53,645 bases of DNA, taken from NCBI GenBank assembly GCA_900770255.1, contig CAAGJN010000016.1, forward strand, positions 1 through 53,645, in the 5' to 3' direction. The position numbers and the translations under genes were made by a program. The stretch is from Clostridia bacterium. Lineage in GTDB: Bacteria > Bacillota > Clostridia > Oscillospirales > Acutalibacteraceae. Below are positions 17,285 to 26,481 of this stretch, one piece after another (within the stretch, counting starts at the first letter, position 1; each line of letters starts with the position of its first letter). A model generated the notes under the pieces. It was given only the letters and a program-made list of their open reading frames with translations, was not told where the DNA came from and did not search any database.

Positions 17285-18393
17285 AACGCGCGGTAATCCT
17301 CCGTGTAAATAAACGTGCATCTGTCAAGCTGTTTATCCGAAATTTTAATCTTAGACGAGAAGTTGTCCTCAACGGCCGCAGCCATATCGGCCTGCCCGCC
17401 GGTGAGCGATGTTCTGGCATATTCAAACGAAGCTCTGAGCATCGATGAGGCCGTAAGCTCGTCCCATACGAAGAACTGCTTGCTACCGCCGCCGTTTTTC
17501 TTTATCGCTGATTTGACCTGCCTGAATACCTTCGACTTGTTGTCCCAGTTCTTGCCCATTTCGATGTCAAACGCGGCGGTGTAGCCGTCATATATACTCG
17601 GCAGGCTGGTGCCCGCAACTATAATCCCCTTTTCACAGGCGACCTTGATAAGCTCCGACTGCGCGGACAGATCGGCGCAATAGGCCGCAATCTGCTTGCC
17701 CTCAAAGTTTTTGAGCTGGCGCGCTATATCCTCGCGCATGAAGCTCTGTGCGCCCTTTATGCCGAGCGACTGCGAAACGTCGTAGCAGTTGACAAACTTG
17801 TACTCCATGCCGAGCTCGTCGCATTTTGCCTGAGCGGCCTCGCGCGCTTCCTTCATGCTCGGTGTGCCCTGCTGATTGCCGGTTGCATAGAACACAAAGA
17901 CCTGAGCGCCCTGCCCGTGTGCCTCCTCGACCATATTGGCCGCGTCGCGCGCGGTATCCACCGCGAGTACGGCATCGGCGTATTTTGCAAGAGTCTCGAT
18001 ATTCTCCTCCGGCGCGGCGCAGACTACGAGCAGATCGGGGTTCTTCGCTTTTGCCGCCTTGACTGCCGCAACGGTACCGAGGTTTGCCCTGACGATAACG
18101 GCAGCGCCGTATTTTGAGTCCGAAGCAATGCTCTGAACCCTGTCATAAAAATCAAGGATACCCGACGTTCCGATGCGGGTGTCGGTATAGACCACATGCT
18201 CAACATACGAATATTCTCGGGCAAGCGCCGCCGCCTGCTGATATTCCTCCGGATTCTGCGAGAGCGACGCCGTGACAACGGCTATCTTCTTGTCCGGTTC
18301 CCTGCTGCTGTCTGCGCCCGAACACGCACACATGCCCATAGCAAAACCCGCGACAAGCAGCAAAGCCACAGCCGCTTTGAATATCTTTTTCAT
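17281..18393 (-). CDS. Lipoprotein resembling DUF3798 family, sugar-binding-protein fold
   Basis: 370 residues. Signal peptide MKKIFKAAVALLLVAGFAMG is followed by M-C-A-C, so Cys24 is the probable lipidation site. The mature part alternates hydrophobic strands and helices like a type I periplasmic-binding protein (IAVVTASLSQNPEEYQQAA, LLVVCAAPEENI, VFVFYATGN). I associate it with DUF3798, function unknown; BMP-like nucleoside binding is an alternative. Start and stop overlap their neighbours as ATGA, so it is translationally coupled to the glycerophosphotransferase and to tmk. Confidence 0.7.
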   Translation of the reverse strand: MKKIFKAAVALLLVAGFAMGMCACSGADSSREPDKKIAVVTASLSQNPEEYQQAAALAREYSYVEHVVYTDTRIGTSGILDFYDRVQSIASDSKYGAAVIVRANLGTVAAVKAAKAKNPDLLVVCAAPEENIETLAKYADAVLAVDTARDAANMVEEAHGQGAQVFVFYATGNQQGTPSMKEAREAAQAKCDELGMEYKFVNCYDVSQSLGIKGAQSFMREDIARQLKNFEGKQIAAYCADLSAQSELIKVACEKGIIVAGTSLPSIYDGYTAAFDIEMGKNWDNKSKVFRQVKSAIKKNGGGSKQFFVWDELTASSMLRASFEYARTSLTGGQADMAAAVEDNFSSKIKISDKQLDRCTFIYTEDYRAL

Positions 18394-19610
18394 TGGGACT
18401 CTCCTATTTTTCCTATGAACGTATCCGCGATGCGGGCGGTACTGCCGCCGTCGCAGGCGCTCATAAAATCGTTTCTGAATCTTTCGACGACCGACCCGTC
18501 AAACTCAGACTGAGCCGATCTGACTGCGGATATTATGCCCTCGGTGTCCCTGACTATCGGCCCGGGCACAAAATCCTCATACTTGTTGTAGAAGCTGCGA
18601 TCCCTGTCGTATTCCTCGAGATCGTAGGCAAAAAATATCATCGGACGGCCGAGCAGCGAATATTCAAAAATTACCGAAGAATAGTCGCTGATGAGCATAT
18701 CCGCCGCACACATGGCCGTATCGATGCGGACACCCGAGGATATATCGAACACAAAATCCGCATATTTTTCCCTTTCCGCGCTGTCGAGCGAAAAACGCCT
18801 GGCAGTCTGCGGATGCAGTTTATAGAGCAGTACATATTCCTCCGAGAGCTCCGCGCTCATGCGCTCTATATCGAGCTTCAGATCCATATATGACTTGAGG
18901 ATCGAATCGCCGCGAAAGGTCGGTGCGTAGAGGATGATCTTCCTCACCCCTATCTGCGGATACATTTTCAGTATCTCGCTGCGCGCGCATGAGACAAAGG
19001 ACTCGTCAAAATAGACGTCCGTCCTCGGCACGCCGAGCGGTCTGATTATGCTCTCGGGGCAGTTAAACGCCTCTGCATAATACGGGACCACCTTCTCAGC
19101 CGAGACGGTGACGTCGGTATAAGTGTTGTGGATAGGATAACGCTCGAGACTGGCTCTGCTCGCGCCCCACTTGAGATCGGCGGTCGAATAGCCCCATTTT
19201 TTGAAGGCTCCGCAGGCGTGCCAGAGCTGAATGACCCGGGTCCCCTCGCGCGGATAGTTCGCATAGAGCGGAAAAAACGCATCCTCCACGAACACATAAG
19301 CGCTCGTGGCATACTCGCGCTGAAAACGGAGGTTCTGGCGAAGCTCCTCAAACCTGCCCTTTATACTGCCCGCTCCCGCAGGGGCAAGGAGCTCAACGCA
19401 GCGCATGCCTCGCTTTTCAAGCTCATCCTTCATGCAACTCAGATTATCCGGCAGATGATCCGAAATATTCGTCGCAAGCAGCACCTTCTTTTCATCAATC
19501 GGCTGCTTTGCGGCTCGTCTGTAAACCCCCGGCCATATGCGGTAATAGAGCAGATGACGGCGCATGTCGCCGAGCTTTTTTATAAACTTTGAAAGCAATG
19601 ACTTTATCAA
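18390..19610 (-). CDS. CDP-glycerol:poly(glycerophosphate) glycerophosphotransferase-like protein (TagB/TagF family)
   Basis: 406 residues. Diagnostic segments: VIQLWHACGAFKKWGY (about 125-140), ILYAPTFRG, LYKLHPQTARRF, and LISDYSSVIFEYSLLGRPMIFF, the glycosyltransferase-B-like donor site of TagB/TagF. It would transfer glycerophosphate (or another polyol phosphate) from CDP-glycerol onto a wall or capsule acceptor at the inner membrane face. The start is a TTG at 19610, preceded by GAGGAAG; no better ATG exists. It lies 12 bases after the GH2 gene. Confidence 0.88.
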   Translation of the reverse strand: MIKSLLSKFIKKLGDMRRHLLYYRIWPGVYRRAAKQPIDEKKVLLATNISDHLPDNLSCMKDELEKRGMRCVELLAPAGAGSIKGRFEELRQNLRFQREYATSAYVFVEDAFFPLYANYPREGTRVIQLWHACGAFKKWGYSTADLKWGASRASLERYPIHNTYTDVTVSAEKVVPYYAEAFNCPESIIRPLGVPRTDVYFDESFVSCARSEILKMYPQIGVRKIILYAPTFRGDSILKSYMDLKLDIERMSAELSEEYVLLYKLHPQTARRFSLDSAEREKYADFVFDISSGVRIDTAMCAADMLISDYSSVIFEYSLLGRPMIFFAYDLEEYDRDRSFYNKYEDFVPGPIVRDTEGIISAVRSAQSEFDGSVVERFRNDFMSACDGGSTARIADTFIGKIGESQ

Positions 19611-19622
19611 ATGTTATCTTCC

Positions 19623-21374
19623 TCAATAATGCAGCTTGGAGTTGACCTCCTGCACGACCTTATCGTCGAGCTTTAGAACCTTGCGGTCGTAGGTATACAT
19701 GCCGTTGACCTCGAACTCAACGTCGCTGACCTGGGTATAGACCGTCGCGCACAGACCCTTTTCTATAAGCGGGATAACCTGCTTTTCATGCAGCCTCTTA
19801 TAAGCCGCCGAGAGCTTCTCCTTGGATCTGAACATTATATATCCGAAGCTGCGCTGCTTGTTCCACACATGGCCGTCGAGGATCATACTGTAGCCGCCGT
19901 ATTCGCTGATAACAAACGGTCTGCCGTCGAGCCTCGGCATATAAATGGGCAGAATGTATTTGTGCATGCTCTTGAGGTCGCGGCCCTTCTGATCGTACCA
20001 GCCGCTCGCGTGATCGACTATTCGCGAGGGATCGTAGGCCTTGACGGCGTCGCCGATCTCCTTTGCGTCGAACTGGCCCCAGCCCTCGTTAAACGGAACC
20101 CAGCAGCCGATGCAGGTGCAGTTGTAAAGATTATCTATCATCTCAAACAGCTCGCGGCGGTAATCATCGCGCCACTCCTGCTCTGCGCGGCTGAACCAGC
20201 TGTATTTATTGTCCTTGACGCCGATGCCGATATTCGGCAGCACTCCCGCGAGAACGTTGCCGATATACTCGCCGCCGCTGACCATATCCTGCCAGACAAT
20301 CATACCGAGTCTGTCGCAATGGTAGTACCAGCGAAGGGGTTCGACCTTGATATGCTTTCTGAGCATATTAAAGCCGAGTCGCTTCATCTCCGAAATATCA
20401 AAGATCATCGCCTCGTCCGTAGTCGGAGTAAGGCCGCCGTCGCTCCAGTAGCCCTGATCGAGCAGGCCGCGCTGGAAATACGGCTCATTGTTGAGCATAA
20501 GGCGGGGAATCCCCTTCTCATCCTTGCCGATGCTGAACTTTCTCATGCCGAAATAGCTCTTGACCGTATCGACAACCTCGCCGTCCCTGAGGACGGTCAG
20601 CCTGAGACCGTAAAGAGTCGGGCTCTCCGGGCTCCAAAGCTTCGCGTCGGGCACGGGGAGACGATCATCAAACTTGATCTCGCCGCTGAACACCTGCTCG
20701 CCGCCGAGCGATATCTCGGCATCGATCGTGCAGCGCTCAAGCCCATCACCGGTGCAGGAGACAACGATCTCGCCCGCATCGATATCTGGAGTCAGACGCA
20801 CGCAGGTTATATGACTGTCCGCTACGGGCTCGAGCCACACCGTCTGCCAGATGCCGGAGGTTCCCGTGTACCAGAAGCCTGTAGACTTGAGCACCTGCTT
20901 GCCGCGGTTCTGCCAGCCCTTGTCGGTTGGGTCGTAGACCTTCACGACAAGCTCGTTTTCACCGTTTCTGAGAAGCGGGGTTATATCAAATGAAAACGGG
21001 CAGTAGCCGCCGGTATGGGTTCCGACGGACGCGCCGTTGACAAACACTTCGCACTGCCAGTCGACCGCGCCAAAATGCAGGATGCAGCGCTTTGAATCAA
21101 AACGGCTGTCAAGTGTGAAGCGCTTTCTGTACCAAAGACGCTCATCGGGCTGAAGGACTCTCTGCACGCCGGAGAGCTGGCTCTCTATCGCGTAAGGCAA
21201 AATTATTTTTCCGCTGAATTTCTCCGGGCACGGATCGCCGACTGCGGTTATTTCATAGTCGCATTCGCCATTGAGGCACATCCAATCATCGCGCACGAGC
21301 TGCGGACGCGGGTATTCGGAATGAGGGCAGCTTTTGTCCACATCGTCAAAAAAACGTGTTTTTAAATCGCTCAC
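19623..21374 (-). CDS. GH2-family glycoside hydrolase (beta-galactosidase/glucuronidase type)
   Basis: 583 residues, short like beta-glucuronidases and small GH2 enzymes. It has an N-terminal sugar-binding jelly roll (WYRKRFTLD, WQCEVFVNGASVGTHTGGY), an immunoglobulin-like domain and a TIM barrel. The catalytic acid is E430 in WVPFNEGWGQFD and the nucleophile is E491 in FVISEYGGYS. It lacks a signal peptide. The start is GTG 21374 with GGAGG 9 bases upstream. It heads the operon with the CDP-glycerol transferase, the lipoprotein and tmk, away from the main glycan locus. Its specific substrate is unknown. Confidence 0.9.
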   Translation of the reverse strand: MSDLKTRFFDDVDKSCPHSEYPRPQLVRDDWMCLNGECDYEITAVGDPCPEKFSGKIILPYAIESQLSGVQRVLQPDERLWYRKRFTLDSRFDSKRCILHFGAVDWQCEVFVNGASVGTHTGGYCPFSFDITPLLRNGENELVVKVYDPTDKGWQNRGKQVLKSTGFWYTGTSGIWQTVWLEPVADSHITCVRLTPDIDAGEIVVSCTGDGLERCTIDAEISLGGEQVFSGEIKFDDRLPVPDAKLWSPESPTLYGLRLTVLRDGEVVDTVKSYFGMRKFSIGKDEKGIPRLMLNNEPYFQRGLLDQGYWSDGGLTPTTDEAMIFDISEMKRLGFNMLRKHIKVEPLRWYYHCDRLGMIVWQDMVSGGEYIGNVLAGVLPNIGIGVKDNKYSWFSRAEQEWRDDYRRELFEMIDNLYNCTCIGCWVPFNEGWGQFDAKEIGDAVKAYDPSRIVDHASGWYDQKGRDLKSMHKYILPIYMPRLDGRPFVISEYGGYSMILDGHVWNKQRSFGYIMFRSKEKLSAAYKRLHEKQVIPLIEKGLCATVYTQVSDVEFEVNGMYTYDRKVLKLDDKVVQEVNSKLHY

Positions 21375-21424
21375 TTAAAATAACCTCCGCAAATTCATTG
21401 ATTTTAGATATTAAACCAAATATT

Positions 21425-21453
21425 ATTATACAGTATTTTATGCGATTTGTCTA
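21425..21453 (-). promoter_or_regulatory. Promoter of the GH2-tmk operon
   Basis: On the - strand TAGACA (448-453 of kb 21) is 17 bases from TATAAT (425-430), about 50 bases before the GTG start. Confidence 0.75.
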
Positions 21454-21458
21454 TAGCC

Positions 21459-22856
21459 TTATTCTCTATGCCACTTGACGCCCTGTGCGGTATCCTCAAG
21501 CACAATGCCCATCGCCTTGAGCTCGTCTCTGATCCTGTCAGCCTCTGCCCAGTTCTTATTTTTACGCGCTTCGGTGCGCGCGGCAATCAACGACTCGACG
21601 TCGCTGTCAAGTGTCTCGGTCTTGCGATTATAGACGAGGCCGAGCACGCCGGTGAGCTCATCAAATATCGCGATTGCGCCCTCGCAGAGCGCCTTTGACG
21701 GAGCTTTGCCGATAACATTTGAATTGATATCGCGCACCAGCTCGAAAATGGAGGCAATGGCGTCGGCAGTATTCAGATCGTCGTCCATGGCGGTAATAAA
21801 CTGCTCGCGGTATTTTCCGAAGCCTTCAATAACTGCTGCGTCGCCGTCGTGCTGAGTATCAGCCGCGTTTTTAAGCTCGAAATCGAGCGAATCGCGGCAG
21901 GTATAGAGCCTGTTGAGCGCCGCGATGCACTGCTCGATAATGTCGGTGCTGTAGTTTATCGGGCTTCTGTACTGAGCGGAGATGAGCAGGTATCGAATCG
22001 GCTCATAGCCGTATTTCTCGGCAACGTCGCGCACAGTGAAGAAATTGCCGAGCGACTTTGACATCTTAACGTTATCGACGTTAATATAGCCGTTGTGCAT
22101 CCAGTAATGTGCAAAAGGCTTGCCCGTGAAGCACTCACTCTGCGCGATCTCGTTCTCATGGTGAGGAAAGATCAGATCCTGACCGCCGCAATGAATATCG
22201 ATAGTATCGCCGAGATAGCGCCAGTTCATCGCGGAGCACTCGATATGCCAGCCGGGCCTGCCCTTGCCCCACGGCGAATCCCATGCGGGCTCGCCGGGCT
22301 TTGCGGCTTTCCAGACTGCGAAATCCATCGGCTCGCGCTTGACCTCGCCCACCATTATGCGCGCGCCGGCCTCGAGCTCCTCGAGCGGCTGGTGGGACAG
22401 CTTGCCGTAATCCTTGAACTTCTCGGTGCTGAAATAGACGTCCCCCTGCGCCTCATAGGCATAGCCCTTTTCAATGAGGGTCGAGATGATGTGGATGATA
22501 TTGTCGATGTTCTCGGTTGCTTTCGGGTGTACCGTGGCATGACGGACATTGAGCCCCTCGGCATCCGTCCAAAACTCCTTGATATAGCGCTCGGAGATCT
22601 CGGAAAAATCGACATGCTCCTCGTTTGCCCGCCTGATTATCTTATCGTCGATATCGGTGAAATTCTGCACAAACTTCACGTTATAGCCGCGATACTCGAG
22701 ATAGCGGCGCAGAATATCGAAGATGCACAGCGGGCGCGCGTTGCCGATGTGGATATAGTTATATACAGTCGGGCCGCAGGCATACATCTTTATCTCGCCC
22801 GGAGTTATCGGGATAAGCTCCTCTTTTTTTCTCGTAAGCGTATTATAGACCTTCAT
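21459..22856 (-). CDS. cysS: Cysteinyl-tRNA synthetase
   Basis: 465 residues. HIGH motif as IHIGNARP (H36-N39), zinc-binding Cys27 in MYACGPTVYNY, HHENEIAQSE for further zinc ligands, and KMSKSLGN. It charges tRNA-Cys. ATG 22856 begins M-K-V-Y-N-T-L-T-R-K, the normal N-terminus, with AGGA 8-9 bases upstream. It follows cysE by 13 bases, so both are read from the T-box-controlled transcript. Confidence 0.98.
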   Translation of the reverse strand: MKVYNTLTRKKEELIPITPGEIKMYACGPTVYNYIHIGNARPLCIFDILRRYLEYRGYNVKFVQNFTDIDDKIIRRANEEHVDFSEISERYIKEFWTDAEGLNVRHATVHPKATENIDNIIHIISTLIEKGYAYEAQGDVYFSTEKFKDYGKLSHQPLEELEAGARIMVGEVKREPMDFAVWKAAKPGEPAWDSPWGKGRPGWHIECSAMNWRYLGDTIDIHCGGQDLIFPHHENEIAQSECFTGKPFAHYWMHNGYINVDNVKMSKSLGNFFTVRDVAEKYGYEPIRYLLISAQYRSPINYSTDIIEQCIAALNRLYTCRDSLDFELKNAADTQHDGDAAVIEGFGKYREQFITAMDDDLNTADAIASIFELVRDINSNVIGKAPSKALCEGAIAIFDELTGVLGLVYNRKTETLDSDVESLIAARTEARKNKNWAEADRIRDELKAMGIVLEDTAQGVKWHRE

Positions 22857-22869
22857 ATTACTCATCCTT

Positions 22870-23532
22870 TCAGTCAGTTTCATCTGTTTTTTCATTTGTC
22901 TCAAGCTGCTTGCGAAGCTGCATTATCTGATGCTCAAGCCTGCAGAGCTCCTGCGCGACAGGGTCGGGAATATGCACCTGATCGAGCTCGTCAACGCGCA
23001 CTCCGTCGCGGCGCACGACATGAGCCGGCACGCCGACTGCGGTACAGTTAGGCGGTATCTCATCGAGCACGACCGCACCCGCGGCGATGTTGGAATTGTC
23101 GCCGACCTTGAACGGGCCGAGGACCTTGGCTCCCGCGCCGATCATGACGTTGTTTCCGATAGTCGGATGGCGCTTGCCGCTGTCCTTGCCGGTACCGCCA
23201 AGCGTCACGCCCTGATATATTATGACATCGTCGCCGATGACAGCAGTCTCGCCGATAACGACGCCTGTGCCGTGGTCGATAAAAAATCGCCTGCCGATAG
23301 TCGCCGCCGGGTGTATCTCTATACCCGTTTTGTGCGCCGCACGCTGCGATATCCAGCGGGCAAAAAAGAAAAGTCCGTGGCGGTAGCAGCAGTTTGCCCT
23401 GCGGTGCATTCGAATGGCCTTGAGGCCGGGATAAAGGAGGAATATCTCAAGCGAGCTGCGCGCCGCCGGGTCGCGCTGCTTGAAGGTAGCTATATCCTCT
23501 CTGAGTCGTTCAAACAAAAAATCACTCCCCAT
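22870..23532 (-). CDS. cysE: Serine O-acetyltransferase
   Basis: 220 residues. An N-terminal helical region is followed by a left-handed beta-helix of hexapeptide repeats: IHPAATIGRRFFIDHGTGVV, IGETAVIGDDVIIYQGVTLG, and TIGNNVMIGAGAKVLGPFKV. The catalytic Asp/His pair D-H-G-T is present. It acetylates serine in the first committed step of cysteine synthesis. ATG 23532 lies just beyond the T-box terminator; longer readings would run through that terminator. The C-terminal tail (about 185-220) is helical and may mediate feedback inhibition or CysK binding. Confidence 0.96.
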   Translation of the reverse strand: MGSDFLFERLREDIATFKQRDPAARSSLEIFLLYPGLKAIRMHRRANCCYRHGLFFFARWISQRAAHKTGIEIHPAATIGRRFFIDHGTGVVIGETAVIGDDVIIYQGVTLGGTGKDSGKRHPTIGNNVMIGAGAKVLGPFKVGDNSNIAAGAVVLDEIPPNCTAVGVPAHVVRRDGVRVDELDQVHIPDPVAQELCRLEHQIMQLRKQLETNEKTDETD

Positions 23533-23819
23533 AAAAACAAGAGCCTCCGCCGTCCCGCAAGGGACAACGGAGGCGCAAAAACGCGGTTCCACTCCTGTTT
23601 GTTTCTCTGCGCGCCAAATACGCGCTCGGCCTGTAACGGTGCCTGCCGCGCAGGGATACTGTAGTTCCCCCTGCGTGCTGACGGGTGCATTTCACCTCAG
23701 ACAATACAAGGAGCTTTTTCAGCTTCGGGCTCCCTCTCTGCTGCCTGCCTTTCAGTTACTTCTCCCGATAAACGCATTTTAAATGTGTAATTCCAAAGTC
23801 AGATACATGAACATATCTA
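23533..23819 (-). ncRNA. T-box riboswitch, tRNA-Cys specific, controlling cysE-cysS
   Basis: About 287-base leader. The T-box sequence AGGAGTGGAACCGCG (23582-23596) pairs with the tRNA acceptor end. Upstream, GGTGAAATGCACC carries specifier TGC (687-689 of kb 23), a Cys codon, in the standard context before A-C-C. The leader ends in a terminator, GCCTCCGTTGTCCC/GGGACGGCGGAGGC (23543-23574), then a T run. Uncharged tRNA-Cys should favour the antiterminator and raise expression of cysE and cysS. The specifier matches the genes, which supports the assignment. Confidence 0.92.
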
Positions 23820-23825
23820 CTAATT

Positions 23826-23854
23826 ATTATATTAAGCTCACTTTGAAAAGTCAA
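23826..23854 (-). promoter_or_regulatory. Promoter of the cysE-cysS T-box transcript
   Basis: On the - strand TTGACT (849-854 of kb 23), 17-base spacer, TATAAT (826-831). The -35 lies inside the 3' end of pgsA. Confidence 0.85.
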
Positions 23855-24419
23855 TAAGTTTTTTGCTGTCCACAAAGTAAGTGATACCTGAGACGACGGT
23901 GAGCACGGCAGTTATCCATAGCATGATATTTGAGACGCGGGCGAGCGTGAACCAGCCGGTGTTTGCAAATATCGCAAAGCTCTCTTCAAGCTGGGCAAGA
24001 AGCATGATCACAATCGTGAACACCATCTGACTGACGGTCTTGGCCTTGCCCCAGTAGTTCGCGGGAATTACCACGCCCTGTGCCGAAGCGATGAGACGCA
24101 CGGAGGTCACAGCAAACTCCCTGGTGAGCACGATCATGACTATCCAGATACTGCACCAGCCTTCGCGCATGAACGCGAGCAGCGCCGAAGTAGTCAGCAT
24201 TTTATCGGCGAGCGGATCAAGCAGCTTGCCGAAAACGGTGATGAGGTTGTTCTTGCGCGCAATCTTTCCGTCGAGCATATCGGTCAGCGACGCGACTGCA
24301 AATACCGCGAGCGCGGCTATGTAATGGCACGGAAAATCCAGAAGCATAAGCGCAAGATAGACCGGCGAGAGAAACATTCTGATAATCGTAAGCTTGTTGG
24401 GTAAATTCAGTTTCTGCAT
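23838..24419 (-). CDS. pgsA: CDP-diacylglycerol--glycerol-3-phosphate 3-phosphatidyltransferase
   Basis: 193 residues with several membrane helices. The CDP-alcohol phosphotransferase motif fits exactly: D47-x2-D50-G51-x2-A54-R55-x8-G64-x3-D68-x3-D72 (TDMLDGKIARKNN then GKLLDPLADK). It makes phosphatidylglycerol phosphate in the membrane. It lies 37 bases after rimO and its 3' end carries the promoter for the cysE leader. Confidence 0.96.
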   Translation of the reverse strand: MQKLNLPNKLTIIRMFLSPVYLALMLLDFPCHYIAALAVFAVASLTDMLDGKIARKNNLITVFGKLLDPLADKMLTTSALLAFMREGWCSIWIVMIVLTREFAVTSVRLIASAQGVVIPANYWGKAKTVSQMVFTIVIMLLAQLEESFAIFANTGWFTLARVSNIMLWITAVLTVVSGITYFVDSKKLIDFSK

Positions 24420-24456
24420 ATTTGTCCCTTTCTCAAAGCGTAAAACGTTTTTGCGG

Positions 24457-25785
24457 TTATTTTACTCTGCCGAGCAGGTCGTATTCATTGACGCCGAGTA
24501 TTTCCACGTCGACAAAGTCGCCCTCCTTTACATAATCGGACGAAGTAAATATGACCTTGTTATCGATGTCGGGCGCGTCCATATAAGAGCGACCCGAATA
24601 ACTGTCGGTGTAATCGTCATAGCTCTCGGTGAGCACGCGCAGGGTTTTTCCGATCATATTGTTGTTCCTTTCGGCCATAATCTCATACTGATCCTGCATT
24701 ATCACCTCGGCGCGGCGGGACTTTACGTCGTCCTCTACCTGATCGTCCATAGCGGCTGCCGGAGTGCCCTCCTGCGGGGAATACTCAAAGCAGCCGAGGC
24801 GCTCGAACTCCTCCTCATTTATAAATGAGGCGAGAGTCTCGAACTCCTCCTCGCCCTCGCCCGGAAATCCGACGATAAATGTCGTGCGGATAACGATATC
24901 GGGCATGCGCTCGCGCAGCTTTTTGATAACCTCGCGGGTCTCGTCAGCCGTGCTGTGGCGGTTCATCGCCCTGAGTATCTTATCATCCGCGTGCTGGAGA
25001 GGCAGATCTATATAGTGCAGCACCTTGGGCTGCCTTGCCATTGTGTCGATAAGTTCATCCGTGACCTTGTCGGGATAGCAGTAGAGCAGACGGATCCACT
25101 CAATACCATCGATCTCACAGAGCAGGTCGAGCAGATGCGCGAGCCTGTATTCGCCGTAGAGATCCATGCCGTAGCCCGAGACATCCTGAGCGATGAGCAC
25201 AAGCTCCTTGACGCCGTTAGCTGCAAGCGTTTTCGCCTCATCGACTATGCTCTCCTCCTCGCGGCTGCGAAACGGGCCGCGGATAGACGGAATAGCGCAG
25301 TATGAGCAGCAGTTCGAGCAGCCCTCTGCAATCTTGAGATAAGCCCAGTAGTCAGGAGTCGTGAGCACGCGCTCGCCGCACATCGGCAGCTCCTCTTTCT
25401 CGGGAAAAGAGGTGGTTTTCCTGCCCTCGAGCACCTCATCGACGATCTTATCTATGTCTCCGTTCGCGCCGATTCCGACAACAGCATCAACCTCGGGGAT
25501 CTCATCGAGTATCTCCTCGCGGTAACGCTCTGCAAGACAGCCAGTGACGATGACTGCGCTGACGAGCCCATCATTCTTGAGCCCGACCATCTCGAGGATA
25601 GTGTCTATCGCCTCCTGCTTGGCAGAGTCGATAAAGGCGCAGGTATTGACAATCACCGCGTCAAGACGTTCAAAATTATCTGCGTTCTCATAGCCTGCGT
25701 TTTGAAGCTTTGCGAGCATCAGCTCACCGTCCACCTGGTTTTTCGGGCAGCCGAGGGACACGAATAAAACTCTTTTTTTCTTCAT
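24457..25785 (-). CDS. rimO: Ribosomal protein uS12 methylthiotransferase
   Basis: 442 residues. The N-terminal domain has Cys13 (SLGCPKNQVD), Cys49 (VNTCAF) and Cys83 (TGCLAER). The radical-SAM cluster is C156-x3-C160-x2-C163, followed by IPSIRGPFRSR. The C-terminal TRAM-like domain ends LGVNEYDLLGRVK. The SLGCPKNQVD signature separates RimO from MiaB. It adds methylthio to an Asp of uS12. A TTG directly precedes ATG 25785 and is slightly better spaced from AGGAAG, so the exact start is uncertain by one codon. Confidence 0.95.
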   Translation of the reverse strand: MKKKRVLFVSLGCPKNQVDGELMLAKLQNAGYENADNFERLDAVIVNTCAFIDSAKQEAIDTILEMVGLKNDGLVSAVIVTGCLAERYREEILDEIPEVDAVVGIGANGDIDKIVDEVLEGRKTTSFPEKEELPMCGERVLTTPDYWAYLKIAEGCSNCCSYCAIPSIRGPFRSREEESIVDEAKTLAANGVKELVLIAQDVSGYGMDLYGEYRLAHLLDLLCEIDGIEWIRLLYCYPDKVTDELIDTMARQPKVLHYIDLPLQHADDKILRAMNRHSTADETREVIKKLRERMPDIVIRTTFIVGFPGEGEEEFETLASFINEEEFERLGCFEYSPQEGTPAAAMDDQVEDDVKSRRAEVIMQDQYEIMAERNNNMIGKTLRVLTESYDDYTDSYSGRSYMDAPDIDNKVIFTSSDYVKEGDFVDVEILGVNEYDLLGRVK

Positions 25786-25848
25786 CAAACAGTTTCTTCC
25801 TTTCGCCTGATAACGGAATTATACACTAATTTTTTCTTTTCTTATCTT

Positions 25849-26481
25849 CTAATCGGAAAATTGGTCATCCGTATCGTCATATTCCTCATCGGCCTGCCGC
25901 ATGGCCGAACGTATATCAGAGCAACTGTAGCCCAGACGGGTCAGCGCGGCGAATGTGCGCCGCCTGCCCTTTTCGTCGGAAAAGCGACCGGCAAATTTTG
26001 TGTTGAGCAAAGCTGTTATTCTTTCCACGTCGTCTCCGTCGAGCTCCTCGACGCAGGCCGATGCTATATCTCTTGACACGCCGCGCTCTCTGAGCTCCTG
26101 CTCGATGCGCCGTTTTCCCATGCCGCGACGCTCATAGAGCTCCGCTGCGAGGCTGCGGGCATAACGCTCGTCGTTGACATAGCCGAGCTCCTCAAGCCGC
26201 TCGACCGCGCCGCGCGCAAACTCGTAGCCCGACCTGCGCGCAACCTTGCGCTCGAGCTCTTTGGCCGAATGGTCGCGGCGCGACAGAAGATCGACAGCCG
26301 CGTTGAAAGCACGGCAGGAGCCTGCCGCCTCGCAAAAAGCAGCAAACTCCGCATCGTCTATCTCATCGCCGGAGCATATATTCTGACCCTCCCAGAAATC
26401 CCGGGTCACGGTCAGACGGTACTCGCCGTCGATAAGGATATGTATTTTTCTACCCCTGCCCTGCTGTGCTGTGATCGTCAT
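25849..26481 (-). CDS. recX: RecX family regulatory protein
   Basis: 210 residues. After a short beta-strand N-terminus come tandem three-helix RecX repeats: LLSRRDHSAKELERKVARRS, LEELGYVNDERYARSLAAEL, and RRGMGKRRIEQELRERGVSR. RecX modulates RecA filament activity. Its ATG overlaps the recA stop by one base (TGATG), so it is co-translated with recA. The acidic C-terminus ends in a short Asp-rich tail. Confidence 0.93.
   Translation of the reverse strand: MTITAQQGRGRKIHILIDGEYRLTVTRDFWEGQNICSGDEIDDAEFAAFCEAAGSCRAFNAAVDLLSRRDHSAKELERKVARRSGYEFARGAVERLEELGYVNDERYARSLAAELYERRGMGKRRIEQELRERGVSRDIASACVEELDGDDVERITALLNTKFAGRFSDEKGRRRTFAALTRLGYSCSDIRSAMRQADEEYDDTDDQFSD

Noticed and set aside
19788..20993. 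401-codon open frame on the + strand opposite the GH2 gene
   Set aside because: It is the antisense of a well-supported GH2 enzyme, has no RBS, and has the Ala/Val/His/Arg-rich composition of an antisense reading in GC-rich codons.
22095..23051. 318-codon + strand frame across cysS and cysE
   Set aside because: It lies opposite two certain genes, has no ribosome-binding site and no recognisable protein features.
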